Of a DNA stretch of 41,218 nt, positions 26,675 through 35,703 are shown in pieces. Both the position numbers and the translations under genes were made by a program. The notes below the pieces were generated by a model. It did not search any database. It worked only from the letters and a program-made list of their open reading frames with translations, and was not told where the DNA came from. This stretch comes from an uncultured Pseudomonadota bacterium. Its GTDB lineage: Bacteria; Pseudomonadota; Gammaproteobacteria; Burkholderiales; CAIKXV01. Where the stretch lies: positions 1-41,218 of the forward strand of contig CAIKXV010000152.1 in the NCBI GenBank assembly GCA_903831455.1, in the 5' to 3' direction. Position 1 is the stretch's first letter; every line of letters starts with the position of its first letter.

Positions 26675-29671
26675 TCAGGCCCGGGCCTCGGTCTTCAGCG
26701 CGCGCTCGAGTATCCGCGCGACATGCACGGCCTCGCGATCGGCACCGTCGCGGACCTGGTGCCGGCAACTCGTGCCGTCGGCCACCAGCAGGGTATCCGC
26801 GGCGGCCTTTCGAACGCCAGGCAGCACCGACAGTTCGCCGATCTTCATCGACATCTCGTAGTGCTCGGCCTCGTAGCCGAAGCTGCCCGCCATCCCGCAG
26901 CAGGTCGACTCCAGCACGCTCACCTCCAGTTCCGGCACCAGCCGCAGCACCCGTTCCACCGCGGGCATCGCGCCGAAGGACTTCTGGTGGCAATGGCCAT
27001 GCAGCAGTGCGCGGCCGGGCATCGGGGCGAGCGGCAGCGCGAGGCGCCCGGCATCGAGTTCGCGCGCGAGGAACTCCTCGAACGTGAGGCTTGCCTGCGC
27101 GACCGCCTCGACCTCGGCGGCGGGCAGCATCGAGCGCCACTCGTCGCGCAGGCCGAAGATGCACGAGGGCTCGAGGCCGACCACCGTCGCGCCGCGTGCG
27201 ACCGCGGGCGCGAGCGCGGCCAGCGTTCGCCGTGCCTCGGTGCGTGCATGATCGACCAGCCCCGCCGCAAGGAAGGTACGCCCGCAGCACAGCGCCCGCC
27301 CCCCCTCGGGCGGCCGGGCCACGCCGACCCGGTAGCCTGCGGCCTTGAGCACCGCCACCGCGGCCCGCAGGTTCTCGGGTTCGAACCAGCGGTTGAACGT
27401 GTCGGCGAGCAGCACCACCTCGCCTGCCGACGCGACCGGCTCTGCGGATGCCCTCGGGCCCACCGCCGCGCCGACCTCGTGGTCGCGAAAGGCGTCCCGC
27501 CGCCATGTCGGCAGCGCCCGCCGCGCGCTGAGCCCGGTCACCCGCTCGGCCAGCGCCGCGAGCGCCGGCACCCGGTTGCGCAGGTTGAGCAACGGCGCGA
27601 GGCGCGAACCCCAGGCGGCATAGCGCGGCAACCAGGCCACCAGCCGATCGCGCAGCCGCAGCCCGTGCCGGCGTTGCCACTGGTGGAGGAACTCCACCTT
27701 CATCTTCGCCATGTCCACGCCGGTCGGGCATTCGCGGCGACAGCCCTTGCAGGACACGCACAGTTCCATGGTCTCGCGCATCGGCTCCGAAGTGAGGGCG
27801 TCCGGGCCGAGCTGCCCCGACAGCGCCAGGCGCAGCGTGTTCGCGCGCCCGCGCGTCACGTGCTGTTCGTCGCCCGTGGCGCGGTAGGACGGGCACATCG
27901 TGCCGGCATCGAACTTGCGGCAGTGCCCGTTGTTGTTGCAGGCCTCCACCGCCTTCGCGAAGCCGGCGCTGCGCGCGCCGGGGGCCTCGGGCGCGTCGGT
28001 GGCCTCGCTCCAGTCGAGCGCGGTGTCGAGCGCGGGTACCGCATAGCCGGGGGCGAAGCGAAACAGGCTGCGATCGTCCTGGCGCGGCGCGCGCACGATC
28101 TTCCCGGGGTTGAGCAGCCCTTTCGGGTCGAACAGGTCCTTCACCTGCTCGAAGGCGCGCGCGAGCCGCGCGCCGTAGAAGGGCTCGATCCACTGCGAGC
28201 GCACCAGCCCGTCGCCGTGCTCGCCCGAGTAGGCGCCCTTGTACTCGCGCACCAGCGCCATCGCCTGCTCGGCGATCGCGCGCATCTGGGTCGCTCCTTC
28301 GCGGCGCATGTCGAGGATGGGCCGCACATGCAGGCATCCGACCGACGCGTGGGCATACCAGGTGCCCCGGGTGCCGTTGCGATGGAACACCTCGGTCAGC
28401 CGCGAGGTGTACTCGGCGAGATGCTCGAGCGGTACCGCGCAGTCCTCGATGAACGACACCGGCTTGCCGTCGCCCTTCATCGACATCATGATGTTCAGCC
28501 CTGCCTTGCGGACCTCCCAGAGGTCGCGCTGCAGCTTCGCGTCGGTGATCTCCACCACGCTGCCCGGCAGGCCGAGGTCGCCCATCAGTTCGCTCAGCGC
28601 GCGCAGGCGGCGCAGGTTTTCCTGCTGGGCCTCCGGCGTGCCATCGCCGGCGAACTCCACGAGCAGGATCGCGTCCGGGTCGCCCTTGATGCAGCGCTCC
28701 ACCACCGGCAGGAAGGCGGGATTGCCGCGCGCAAGCCCGATCATCGTGCGGTCCACGGCCTCGACGGCCACCGGCCCCAGGCGGACGATGTGCTGGGCCG
28801 CGTCCATCGCCTGGTAGAAGGTCGGGAAGTGGCACACGCCCAGCGTCTTGCTCGTCGGCAGCGGCGAGAGCGCGAGCTTGACCCGGCGGGTGAAGGCCAG
28901 CGTACCCTCGGAGCCCACCAGCAGTTGCGCCCAGTTGGGCGCCTCCACCGCCACGCGGTTCAGGTTGTAGCCGGCGACGTTGCGCAGCACCGTCGGGTAG
29001 CGGTGCTCGATCTCCTCGGCCTCTCGGCGCACGATGTCGCGCACGCGTGCGAGCAGGTCGCGCTGGGCGGGGTCGGCGGGTGTCGAGGCATCGAACACCG
29101 CAGTGCGGCCGTCGGCGAGCATGGCGTCGATCGCCAGCACGTTGTCGACCATGTTGCCGTAGTGGATCGACCGCGACCCGCAACTGTTGTTGGCCGTCAT
29201 GCCACCGAGCGTGGCCTGCGCACTGGTCGACACGTCCACGGGGAACCACAGCCCGTGCGGTCGCAGCCACGCGTTGAGATGGTCGAGCACGACACCCGGT
29301 TCCACCCACACGGTGCGCGCCTCGCGGTCGAACTCGAGCACACGGCCGAGATGCCGGGAGCAGTCGATGACCAGCGCCGCGCCCACCGTCTGCCCGCACT
29401 GCGAACTGCCGCCGCCTCGGGCGAGCACCGGCACGCCTTCCTCGAGCGCGATGCGCACGGCGGTCTCGGCATCGCGCAGGTGACGCGGGATCACCACGCC
29501 GACCGGGTCGACCTGGTAGATGGACGCGTCGGTCGAGTAGCGCCCGCGCGTGAAGGCGTCGAAGCGCACCTCGCCCTCCAGGCTCTGCGCAAGCCGCCGG
29601 GCGAGCGCGGGGTCGCCGCGGCGCGGGTGGAAGGCGACGGTGAAGGTGCCGGGGGAAGCGGGAGCGTTCAT
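26675..29671 (-). CDS. FAD/Fe-S D-2-hydroxyglutarate (D-2-hydroxyacid) dehydrogenase, YdiJ type
   Basis: A 998-residue fusion of a GlcD-like FAD-binding type 4 oxidase and a GlpC/GlcF-like iron-sulfur protein. N-terminal half: VLARGGGSSQCGQTVG (about 83-97), DVSTSAQATLGGMTANNSCGSRSIHYG, RNVAGYNL and GEHGDG with the flavin-proximal residues. C-terminal half: CNNNGHCRK and CVSCKGCRRECPTG for [4Fe-4S] clusters, and CCG-type motifs in HGHCHQKS and ESTCCGMAGSFGYE. Layout and length match YdiJ, which oxidises D-2-hydroxyglutarate to 2-oxoglutarate at the membrane. The ATG at 29671 lacks a good Shine-Dalgarno. It sits between the DsbA-like gene (112 bp gap) and a MATE transporter. Confidence 0.93.
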   Translation of the reverse strand: MNAPASPGTFTVAFHPRRGDPALARRLAQSLEGEVRFDAFTRGRYSTDASIYQVDPVGVVIPRHLRDAETAVRIALEEGVPVLARGGGSSQCGQTVGAALVIDCSRHLGRVLEFDREARTVWVEPGVVLDHLNAWLRPHGLWFPVDVSTSAQATLGGMTANNSCGSRSIHYGNMVDNVLAIDAMLADGRTAVFDASTPADPAQRDLLARVRDIVRREAEEIEHRYPTVLRNVAGYNLNRVAVEAPNWAQLLVGSEGTLAFTRRVKLALSPLPTSKTLGVCHFPTFYQAMDAAQHIVRLGPVAVEAVDRTMIGLARGNPAFLPVVERCIKGDPDAILLVEFAGDGTPEAQQENLRRLRALSELMGDLGLPGSVVEITDAKLQRDLWEVRKAGLNIMMSMKGDGKPVSFIEDCAVPLEHLAEYTSRLTEVFHRNGTRGTWYAHASVGCLHVRPILDMRREGATQMRAIAEQAMALVREYKGAYSGEHGDGLVRSQWIEPFYGARLARAFEQVKDLFDPKGLLNPGKIVRAPRQDDRSLFRFAPGYAVPALDTALDWSEATDAPEAPGARSAGFAKAVEACNNNGHCRKFDAGTMCPSYRATGDEQHVTRGRANTLRLALSGQLGPDALTSEPMRETMELCVSCKGCRRECPTGVDMAKMKVEFLHQWQRRHGLRLRDRLVAWLPRYAAWGSRLAPLLNLRNRVPALAALAERVTGLSARRALPTWRRDAFRDHEVGAAVGPRASAEPVASAGEVVLLADTFNRWFEPENLRAAVAVLKAAGYRVGVARPPEGGRALCCGRTFLAAGLVDHARTEARRTLAALAPAVARGATVVGLEPSCIFGLRDEWRSMLPAAEVEAVAQASLTFEEFLARELDAGRLALPLAPMPGRALLHGHCHQKSFGAMPAVERVLRLVPELEVSVLESTCCGMAGSFGYEAEHYEMSMKIGELSVLPGVRKAAADTLLVADGTSCRHQVRDGADREAVHVARILERALKTEARA

Positions 29672-29783
29672 CGGTGCACGCGCGGGGCTGGGAGGGCTCG
29701 GAGACGGAAGGTGGACGCGGAGAGGCAGGGACCGCGGCGCGCCGGTGGCGCCGGCCCGCGAAGTGAGGGGGCTCGACCCGGTA

Positions 29784-30464
29784 TCAGGTCGCGTCCGCAG
29801 GCCCGGTGCGGGCGGCGAGCATCGCGTCGAGCAGCACCTGCGGCTCCTGGGCCCCGGACACCGCATAGCGCCGATCGAAGATGAAGAACGGCACGCCCTG
29901 GACGCCGAGCGCGCGGGAGGCCTGTTCCTGCGCATCGACGGCCGCCAGCGCGTGTTCGTCGATGAGGCACTCCCTCGCCCGGCGCTCGTCGAGGCCGGCA
30001 GCGGTCACGATGCGCACCAGTGCTTCGGCATCGGTCAGATCCTGCCCGTGGAGGAAGTAGGCCTCCATCAGCGCCTCCTTGACCTGCGGCTGTACGCCCT
30101 GGCGACCCGCGAGCGCAACGAGCGCATGCGCGGCCCGCGTGTTGGGCTGGCGCTCGATGCGCTCGAAGGCGAAGTCGATCCCCGCCTGAGCGCCGACCGA
30201 GGCAACCCTCGCGTAGCGTCCGTGCCCCTGCCCCGGGCCGAACTTGGACTCGATGTAGGCGAGGCGGTCCATGCCCTCGGCGGGCAGGTGGGGATTCAAC
30301 TGGAAGGGTAGCCACGACACCCTCGGCGGCGGCGCGTCCGGTCGCGCCTGCGCGTACAGCGCCAGCGCCGCTTCGAGTCGGCGCTTGCCGATGAAGCACC
30401 AGGGGCAGACGATGTCGGAGACGATCTCGATGGCGAGCGGCTCGTTCGGGTCCAGGGTGTTCAT
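29784..30464 (-). CDS. DsbA-family oxidoreductase (FrnE-like)
   Basis: The 226-residue protein has a thioredoxin fold with a helical insert. It lacks a signal peptide, so it should be cytoplasmic, like FrnE and 2-hydroxychromene-2-carboxylate isomerase relatives. Seen: the active-site C20-P-W-C23 in SDIVCPWCFIGKRRLE, a cis-Pro loop GVQGVPFFIFDRRYAVSGAQ, and the usual WLPFQLNPHLP segment. Its ATG overlaps the stop of the GntR gene as ATGA, so both proteins are made from one message. A stress or detoxification role is inferred. Confidence 0.92.
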   Translation of the reverse strand: MNTLDPNEPLAIEIVSDIVCPWCFIGKRRLEAALALYAQARPDAPPPRVSWLPFQLNPHLPAEGMDRLAYIESKFGPGQGHGRYARVASVGAQAGIDFAFERIERQPNTRAAHALVALAGRQGVQPQVKEALMEAYFLHGQDLTDAEALVRIVTAAGLDERRARECLIDEHALAAVDAQEQASRALGVQGVPFFIFDRRYAVSGAQEPQVLLDAMLAARTGPADAT

Positions 30465-31333
30465 GCGCGGATCTCGGCAGTGGAGTCAGGGGACACGGGG
30501 GCGCCGCCATCGGGGGGGCGTGACGCCTGCAGCGGTGCGCGCGCACGCGCTGCGCCGCACGCGTCGGGATGCGCGGGGGAACGGGTGGGGACCAGGGCTG
30601 CGGTGCCCTTTCGCTCGCCCGAAGCGGCGGCGAGCACCGAGTCCAGCACGCGCGCACCCGTGTGCTCGAGATGCTCCCGAAGCAATGCGGCCAGCCGCGG
30701 ACCCTCGCCCGCCTCGAAGGCCGAGAGAAGTGCCTCGTGTTCCGCGATGGCCTGGTCCCAGCGCCGCTGCGACAGGTTGGCCATGAACCGGATCCGCTGG
30801 ACCTGGGCATTGAGCGAGCGCCAGGCCTGGACCAGGGCCGCATTCCCCGAGGACTCGATCAGCAATGCGTGCACGCGCTGGTTGTATTCGAAGTACTGCG
30901 GCAGTTCGCCCCGCGCGTGGTGCAGCAGCATCGCGTAGTGCGCGGCACGAAGCTCGGCGCGCTGCAGTGCGGTGGCCTGGCGGCAGGCCAGTTCACCGGC
31001 CAGCGACTCGAGCGCGGCAAGCACCACGAACACCTCGCGTACCCGGGCCGCGTCGATCGCAGCCACGCAGGCGCCCCGGTGCGGATGCAGTTCCGCGAGC
31101 CCCTCCGAGGCGAGGGATCTGATGGCCTCGCGCAAAGGGGTGCGCGAGATACCCAACCGCGCCGCAAGCACCCGCTCGTTGAGTTTCTCCCCGGGCGCCA
31201 GTTCGCCGCGCACGATCATCGCGCGCAACCGCTCGACGCCTGCGGCGTGCAGCAGCGGACGAGGCGCGGGCGACGGGGCACGGGAGGCTCCGGATCGACG
31301 GCCCGCGGGGGGGCGGAGGGCAGGGTCAGTCAT
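30461..31333 (-). CDS. GntR family transcriptional regulator (FCD subfamily)
   Basis: The 290-residue protein has an N-terminal winged helix (about 30-95) with VRGELAPGEKLNERVLAARLGISRTPLREAIRSLASEGL and an FCD ligand domain with metal/acid-binding positions in the EYNQRVHALLIESSGN and EHEALLSAFEAGEG regions. FCD regulators usually sense organic acids. A C-terminal tail of about 45 residues, rich in Pro/Ala/Arg, goes beyond the usual FCD end. It is divergent from the aminotransferase gene, and the region between them holds two TTGCATACAA sites, the first 19 bp from its start, which suggests autoregulation and control of the divergent operon. Confidence 0.92.
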   Translation of the reverse strand: MTDPALRPPAGRRSGASRAPSPAPRPLLHAAGVERLRAMIVRGELAPGEKLNERVLAARLGISRTPLREAIRSLASEGLAELHPHRGACVAAIDAARVREVFVVLAALESLAGELACRQATALQRAELRAAHYAMLLHHARGELPQYFEYNQRVHALLIESSGNAALVQAWRSLNAQVQRIRFMANLSQRRWDQAIAEHEALLSAFEAGEGPRLAALLREHLEHTGARVLDSVLAAASGERKGTAALVPTRSPAHPDACGAARARAPLQASRPPDGGAPVSPDSTAEIRA

Positions 31334-31351
31334 GGCTCAACCGTAGTCGAA

Positions 31352-31447
31352 TTGCATACAAATCGCAATCAGCCAGGGTTCCGTTGCGGCATTCCCTTTA
31401 GAATTGCAGCCGCGGGAAAACTCCCCGTGCTGTTTTTTTGCATACAA
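31352..31447. promoter_or_regulatory. Two GntR/FCD-type operator sites in a divergent promoter
   Basis: TTGCATACAA occurs exactly at 31352-31361 and again at 31438-31447, 86 bp apart. It is a near-palindrome of the TTGTATACAA form favoured by FCD-type GntR regulators. The second copy overlaps TACAAT (31443-31448), a good plus-strand -10 for the aminotransferase gene, and sits 41 bp before that start. The first lies 19 bp before the gntR start. No clear -35 is seen. Confidence 0.6.
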
Positions 31448-31488
31448 TCACGGTCGAACGCGATTCCACGCGCCTCAGGAGACCTCCG

Positions 31489-32703
31489 ATGCCCGCGCCC
31501 GCCGGCCGCCACTTCCTGCAGATTCCCGGTCCGACCAACGTGCCCGACCGGGTGCTGCGCGCGATGGACCGGCCAACGATCGACCACCGCGGCCCGGAGT
31601 TCCAGCGACTCGGGCGCGAGGTGCTGGAAGGCCTCAAGGCGGTCTTCCGCACCCGCCAGCCGGTGGTGATCTACCCGGCCTCGGGGACCGGTGCCTGGGA
31701 GGCCGCGCTGGTGAACACGCTCTCGCCCGGCGATCGGGTGCTGATGGTCGAGACCGGCCAGTTCGCCTCGCTCTGGCGCGGGTTGGCCGAGCGGCTCGGG
31801 CTCGCGCCCGAGTTCCTGTCGATCGGGGACGACCCGTGGCGGCGCGGCGTCGACCCGCAGGCCATCGCCGCGCGACTCGCCGCGGACACCCGCCGCGAGA
31901 TCCGCGCGGTGTGCGTGGTGCACAACGAGACCTCCACTGGCGTCACCTCGCGCATCGCCGAGGTGCGCCGCGCGATCGACGACACCGGACATCCGGCGCT
32001 GCTGATGGTCGACACCATCTCCTCGCTGGGATCCATCGACTACCGCCACGACGAGTGGGGCGTGGACGTGACCATCGCCGGATCGCAGAAAGGCCTGATG
32101 CTGCCTCCGGGGCTGTCGTTCAACGCGGTGTCGGAGAAGGCACTGGCCGCCGCCGAATCCGCGCGCATGCCCCGCTCGTACTGGAGCTGGAAGGAGATGC
32201 TGGGACCCAACGCCAGCGGCTTCTTCCCGTTCACGCCCGCCACCAACCTGCTGTTCGGATTGCGCGAGGCCCTGGCGATGCTGCAGGAGGAGGGGCTCGA
32301 CGAGGTCTTCGCACGCCACCAGCGCCATGCCGAGGCCACGCGCCGCGCGGTTCGCGCCTGGGGGCTGGAACTGCAGTGCGTCGACGAGCGGGAACACTCG
32401 TCCGCGCTGACGGCGGTGCGCATGCCCGACGGGCACGACGAGGCCGCCTTCCGCAAGGTGGTGCTCGAGCACTTCGACCTGTCGCTGGGCTCGGGGCTGG
32501 GGAAGGTGGCCGGCCGGGTGTTTCGCATCGGCCACCTGGGCGATTTCAACGACCTCACGCTGATGGCGACCCTCGCCGGTTGCGAGATGGGCCTCGCGCT
32601 GGCCGGTGTGCCCCATCGCGGCGGCGGCGTCGCGGCCGCGATGGGTTACCTGCGCGAGGTGCACGCGAACGCGCCCGCCGGTCGCTTCGTCACGCGCAGC
32701 TGA
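31489..32703 (+). CDS. Serine-glyoxylate / serine-pyruvate family aminotransferase
   Basis: The 404-residue PLP enzyme of class V fold transfers the amino group from serine or alanine to glyoxylate. Seen: FLQIPGPTNVPDRVL at the N-terminus, YPASGTGAWEAALVN, the NETSTGV motif, Asp175 in LMVDTISSLGS and the PLP-binding Lys201 in TIAGSQKGLMLPPGL. C-terminal FRIGHLGD is typical of SgaA. AGGAGA 6 nt before the ATG at 31489 sets the start; an in-frame ATG at 31438 would add 17 residues but lies in the operator region. Divergent from gntR and followed by a sulfatase, so its substrate here may not be serine. Confidence 0.91.
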   Translation: MPAPAGRHFLQIPGPTNVPDRVLRAMDRPTIDHRGPEFQRLGREVLEGLKAVFRTRQPVVIYPASGTGAWEAALVNTLSPGDRVLMVETGQFASLWRGLAERLGLAPEFLSIGDDPWRRGVDPQAIAARLAADTRREIRAVCVVHNETSTGVTSRIAEVRRAIDDTGHPALLMVDTISSLGSIDYRHDEWGVDVTIAGSQKGLMLPPGLSFNAVSEKALAAAESARMPRSYWSWKEMLGPNASGFFPFTPATNLLFGLREALAMLQEEGLDEVFARHQRHAEATRRAVRAWGLELQCVDEREHSSALTAVRMPDGHDEAAFRKVVLEHFDLSLGSGLGKVAGRVFRIGHLGDFNDLTLMATLAGCEMGLALAGVPHRGGGVAAAMGYLREVHANAPAGRFVTRS

Positions 32704-32788
32704 GCCTGGCCGCGTCCGCCCGGGCGCACCGCCCCCGCCGACTCCGCCCGCGCCCGCCCTGCGCGAGCGATCCCCCGGGAATGCCCCG

Positions 32789-34318
32789 ATGACCGCCATC
32801 CGCAACGTCCTGTTCATCACCTCCGACCAGCAGCGCGGCGACTGCTTCGGCTTCGAGGGGCGCGCGGTGAAGACCCCGCACCTCGACCTGCTGGCTCGCC
32901 AGGGCACGCGGTTCGCGGCCTGCATCACGCCCAACGTCGTCTGCCAGCCCTCGCGCGCATCGATGCTCACCGGCCTGCTGCCGATGAACCATCGCGTCTG
33001 GGACAACGGCGTGGACCTCGACCCGGCGACAGGGGCGCTGGGCTTCGCCGGCCAGTTCGCCCGCGCGGGCCGTGCCACCGGATTCATCGGCAAGGCGCAC
33101 TTCTCGACCAAGCACACCTTCGCACCCACCGGCACGCCCGAGTGCGAGCACAGCATGAAGGACTACCCGGCCGGCTGGGCCGGCCCGTACATGGGCTTCG
33201 GGCACGTGGAGCTGGTGGTCGAGGGCCACAACCGCAACCCGCCGCAGGCACCGCCCGGCGGCCAGGCCTACGAGCGCTGGTACCACGGAGACGGCCTGGG
33301 CGAGTGGAAGGACGGTCTCCACGCGACGCGGCTCGCGCCGGACGTCGGTGCGGCGCAGACCTGGCACTCCGCGCTGCCCAGCGCATTCCACAACTCGACC
33401 TGGGTCGGCGACCGCGCGATCGAGTTCATGCGCGCGAATCGCGACCGTCCGTTCCTGTGCTGGGCGTCGTTCCCCGACCCGCACCACCCGTTCGACGCGC
33501 CCGAGCCCTGGAGCCGGATGCACCACCCCGACGAGGTCGACCTGCCGGCGCATCGCACGCGCGACCTCGAGCGTCGCCCGTGGTGGCATCGGGCCAGCCT
33601 GGAAGGCCAGCCACGGCTCACCCGCCCGGACATGCTCGCCCACCGGGCCGGGGGCTCGCGCGTGCCCGCGCAGACCGACGAGCAGCTGCGCCACCTGATC
33701 GCGAACTACTACGGCATGATTTCGCTGATCGACCACAATGTCGGGCGCATGATGATCGCGCTGCACGACCTGGGGCTCGCGCAGGACACGCTCGTGATCT
33801 ACACCACCGATCACGGCGACTGGCTGGGCGACCACGGCCTCATCCTCAAGGGGCCGATGTTCTACGAGGGGCTGCTCCGGGTGGGCTACGTGATGCGGGG
33901 CCCCGGCATCCCCGCGGGCCAGGTGGTGCGCGATCCGGTCTCCACGCTGGACACCGCCGCCACGCTCTACGACTACTGCGCGGTGCCCGCGGCCAGACCG
34001 CTGCACTCGCGCAGCCTGCGCCCGCTGGTCGAGGGCCGCGGCTCGCGCGACTTCGCCTACAACGAGTGGCGCCTGCACCCCTCGCGAACCGGCATCGCGC
34101 TCGACCTGCGTTGCGTGCGCACCCGCGAGGCCAAGCTCACGCTCGAGCTGGGCTCGGGGGCAGGCGAGCTCTACCGGCTCGACCGGGACCCGGACGAAAT
34201 GGACAACCTGTTCGGCAATCCCGATCACGCACGACTGCAGCGCGAGCTGACCGACATGGCGATGAGTCGTCCGCGCGACTGGCAGGAACCGCTGCCCGAG
34301 CCGATCGGCATGGCCTGA
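32789..34318 (+). CDS. Sulfatase (formylglycine-dependent type I)
   Basis: The 509-residue protein cleaves a sulfate ester, or possibly a phospho- or choline-sulfate-like substrate. The formylglycine motif C52-Q-P-S-R56 (in VVCQPSRASMLTG) is complete, with metal-binding TSDQQRGD near residue 11-18, IGKAHF with the catalytic Lys, DPHHPFDAP, and the DHGDWLGDHGL motif. No signal peptide is visible, so it should act in the cytoplasm. The ATG at 32789 has only GGGA upstream. It follows the aminotransferase by 85 bp and likely belongs to the same operon under the GntR regulator. A formylglycine-generating or anaerobic sulfatase-maturating enzyme is not in the window. Confidence 0.9.
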   Translation: MTAIRNVLFITSDQQRGDCFGFEGRAVKTPHLDLLARQGTRFAACITPNVVCQPSRASMLTGLLPMNHRVWDNGVDLDPATGALGFAGQFARAGRATGFIGKAHFSTKHTFAPTGTPECEHSMKDYPAGWAGPYMGFGHVELVVEGHNRNPPQAPPGGQAYERWYHGDGLGEWKDGLHATRLAPDVGAAQTWHSALPSAFHNSTWVGDRAIEFMRANRDRPFLCWASFPDPHHPFDAPEPWSRMHHPDEVDLPAHRTRDLERRPWWHRASLEGQPRLTRPDMLAHRAGGSRVPAQTDEQLRHLIANYYGMISLIDHNVGRMMIALHDLGLAQDTLVIYTTDHGDWLGDHGLILKGPMFYEGLLRVGYVMRGPGIPAGQVVRDPVSTLDTAATLYDYCAVPAARPLHSRSLRPLVEGRGSRDFAYNEWRLHPSRTGIALDLRCVRTREAKLTLELGSGAGELYRLDRDPDEMDNLFGNPDHARLQRELTDMAMSRPRDWQEPLPEPIGMA

Positions 34319-34443
34319 GTCGAGGCCCCTCCCGCCGGCTGGCGTTCGCGTGCACAATCGCCCGGCAGGGCCGGAAAGCGTCCGCGTTCGAGACCGTCGG
34401 CCACCCTTCGACATCCGCGTCCCTGGGTCGATCAGGAGGAGCC

Positions 34444-35451
34444 ATGCCATCCATGTACCCATTCGCGTGCCGCCAGCGCCTCGGGCTGTCGGCCGTCGTG
34501 CTGGCCTGCGCGTCGCTGGCCGCAAGCGCACCGGCTCTCGCTCAGGGCAAGGGACCGGGCGGCTACCCGATCAAGCCGGTCCGTTTCCTGGTGCCGTTCG
34601 CCCCCGGGGGAACCACCGACCTGCTCGCGCGCCTGGTCGCCCAGCGCATGGGGGAGGAACTCGGGCAACCGCTCGTCGTGGACAACCGCGGCGGGGCAGG
34701 CGGCACGATTGCCGCGGAGATCGTCGCGCGCGCGCCGGGCGACGGCTACACGCTCAAGATGAACCACCAGGGCATGACGTTCAACGCCACGCTCTACCCG
34801 AAACTGACCTTCGATACCGCGAAGGCCTTTACGGCCATCGGGCAACTGGGCATCACGCCCAACGTGCTCGTGCTCAACAACGCGCTGCCGGCAAAGAGCC
34901 TGCCGGAGCTGATCGCGCTGGCGAAGAAGACGGAGATCCCGTTCGGCTCCGGCGGCATGGGCAGCTCGGCGCACCTGGCCGTCGAGCTGTTCATGCTCGC
35001 CTCCGGCGTGAAGCTCGTGCACGTGCCCTACAAGGGTGCCGGCCCCGCGCTGGCCGACACCATCTCCGGGCAGGTCCAGATGATGATCGCCACGCTGCCG
35101 GCGGCAGCGGGCTTCATCCGTGCCGGCAAGCTGCGCGCGATCGGCATGTCGGGATTGAAGCGCTCCCCGGCCTTCCCGGACATCCCCACGCTCAGCGAGG
35201 GCGGGGCAATCAAGTACCAGTACGACACCTGGTACGGGGTGTTCGGCCCTGCCGCCATGCCGCGTCCGATGGTGTCCTGGCTCAATGCCTCGCTCAACCG
35301 GATCCTGCTCGAGCCCACCATGCGTCAGCGCCTCTCCGATACTGGCCTGGAGGTGGAGACCAGCACGCCCGAGGGCCTGCAGCGCACGGTCGTGGAGGAC
35401 ATCGCGCGCTGGGGCAAGGTGATCCGCGAGGCACGCATCCGCATCGAGTAG
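34444..35451 (+). CDS. TctC/Bug-type periplasmic solute receptor
   Basis: The 335-residue protein has a Sec signal (GLSAVVLACASLAASAPALAQ), then RFLVPFAPGGTTDLLARLVAQRM, GQPLVVDNRGGAGGTIAAE, GDGYTLKMNHQ, HVPYKGAGPALADT and YDTWYGVFGPAAMP. AGGAGGAG stands 2-5 nt before the ATG. It closely resembles the receptor at 36552 (both share GPGGYP after the signal and YxFDTWYG-type endings), suggesting duplication, with the lyase gene between them. Confidence 0.93.
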   Translation: MPSMYPFACRQRLGLSAVVLACASLAASAPALAQGKGPGGYPIKPVRFLVPFAPGGTTDLLARLVAQRMGEELGQPLVVDNRGGAGGTIAAEIVARAPGDGYTLKMNHQGMTFNATLYPKLTFDTAKAFTAIGQLGITPNVLVLNNALPAKSLPELIALAKKTEIPFGSGGMGSSAHLAVELFMLASGVKLVHVPYKGAGPALADTISGQVQMMIATLPAAAGFIRAGKLRAIGMSGLKRSPAFPDIPTLSEGGAIKYQYDTWYGVFGPAAMPRPMVSWLNASLNRILLEPTMRQRLSDTGLEVETSTPEGLQRTVVEDIARWGKVIREARIRIE

Positions 35452-35491
35452 CCGTACCGCCAGCGCACCCCCGGGAGCGCCGAGCGAGCCG

Positions 35492-35527
35492 TCGACGCCG
35501 CGGGCGCCCCCGCCCCCCGGGCGTCGA
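35492..35527 (+). terminator. Possible stem-loop after the TctC gene
   Basis: TCGACGCC and GGCGTCGA form an 8-bp stem with a 20-nt loop, starting 41 nt past the receptor stop. No T-tract. It lies in a 252-bp gap that otherwise shows no gene. Confidence 0.25.
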
Positions 35528-35703
35528 TCGGCAGCGTGCGGTCGACCGGAGCCGCCGGTCCGGCACCGGGGACGGCGAGGCTACCCGTGCCGTCCAGGGG
35601 TGCTCGTCCGTCGGGCCCGACTGCCTCGCCCCGCCGGCGCGCGGGCCCGCGCGCGGCGCACGTCACCGGCTGGTAAGCTCATGCGGCCACCGAGGAGGAA
35701 CGC

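Noticed and set aside
26723-29884. 1053-codon plus-strand open frame opposite the YdiJ-type gene
   Set aside because: Composition is His/Arg/Gly-rich without domains; the minus-strand gene is unmistakable.
31403-31439. Intrinsic terminator: imperfect hairpin followed by seven T at 31433-31439
   Set aside because: The stem has a mismatch and a bulge, no plus-strand gene lies upstream, and the T-run is part of the AT-rich divergent promoter.
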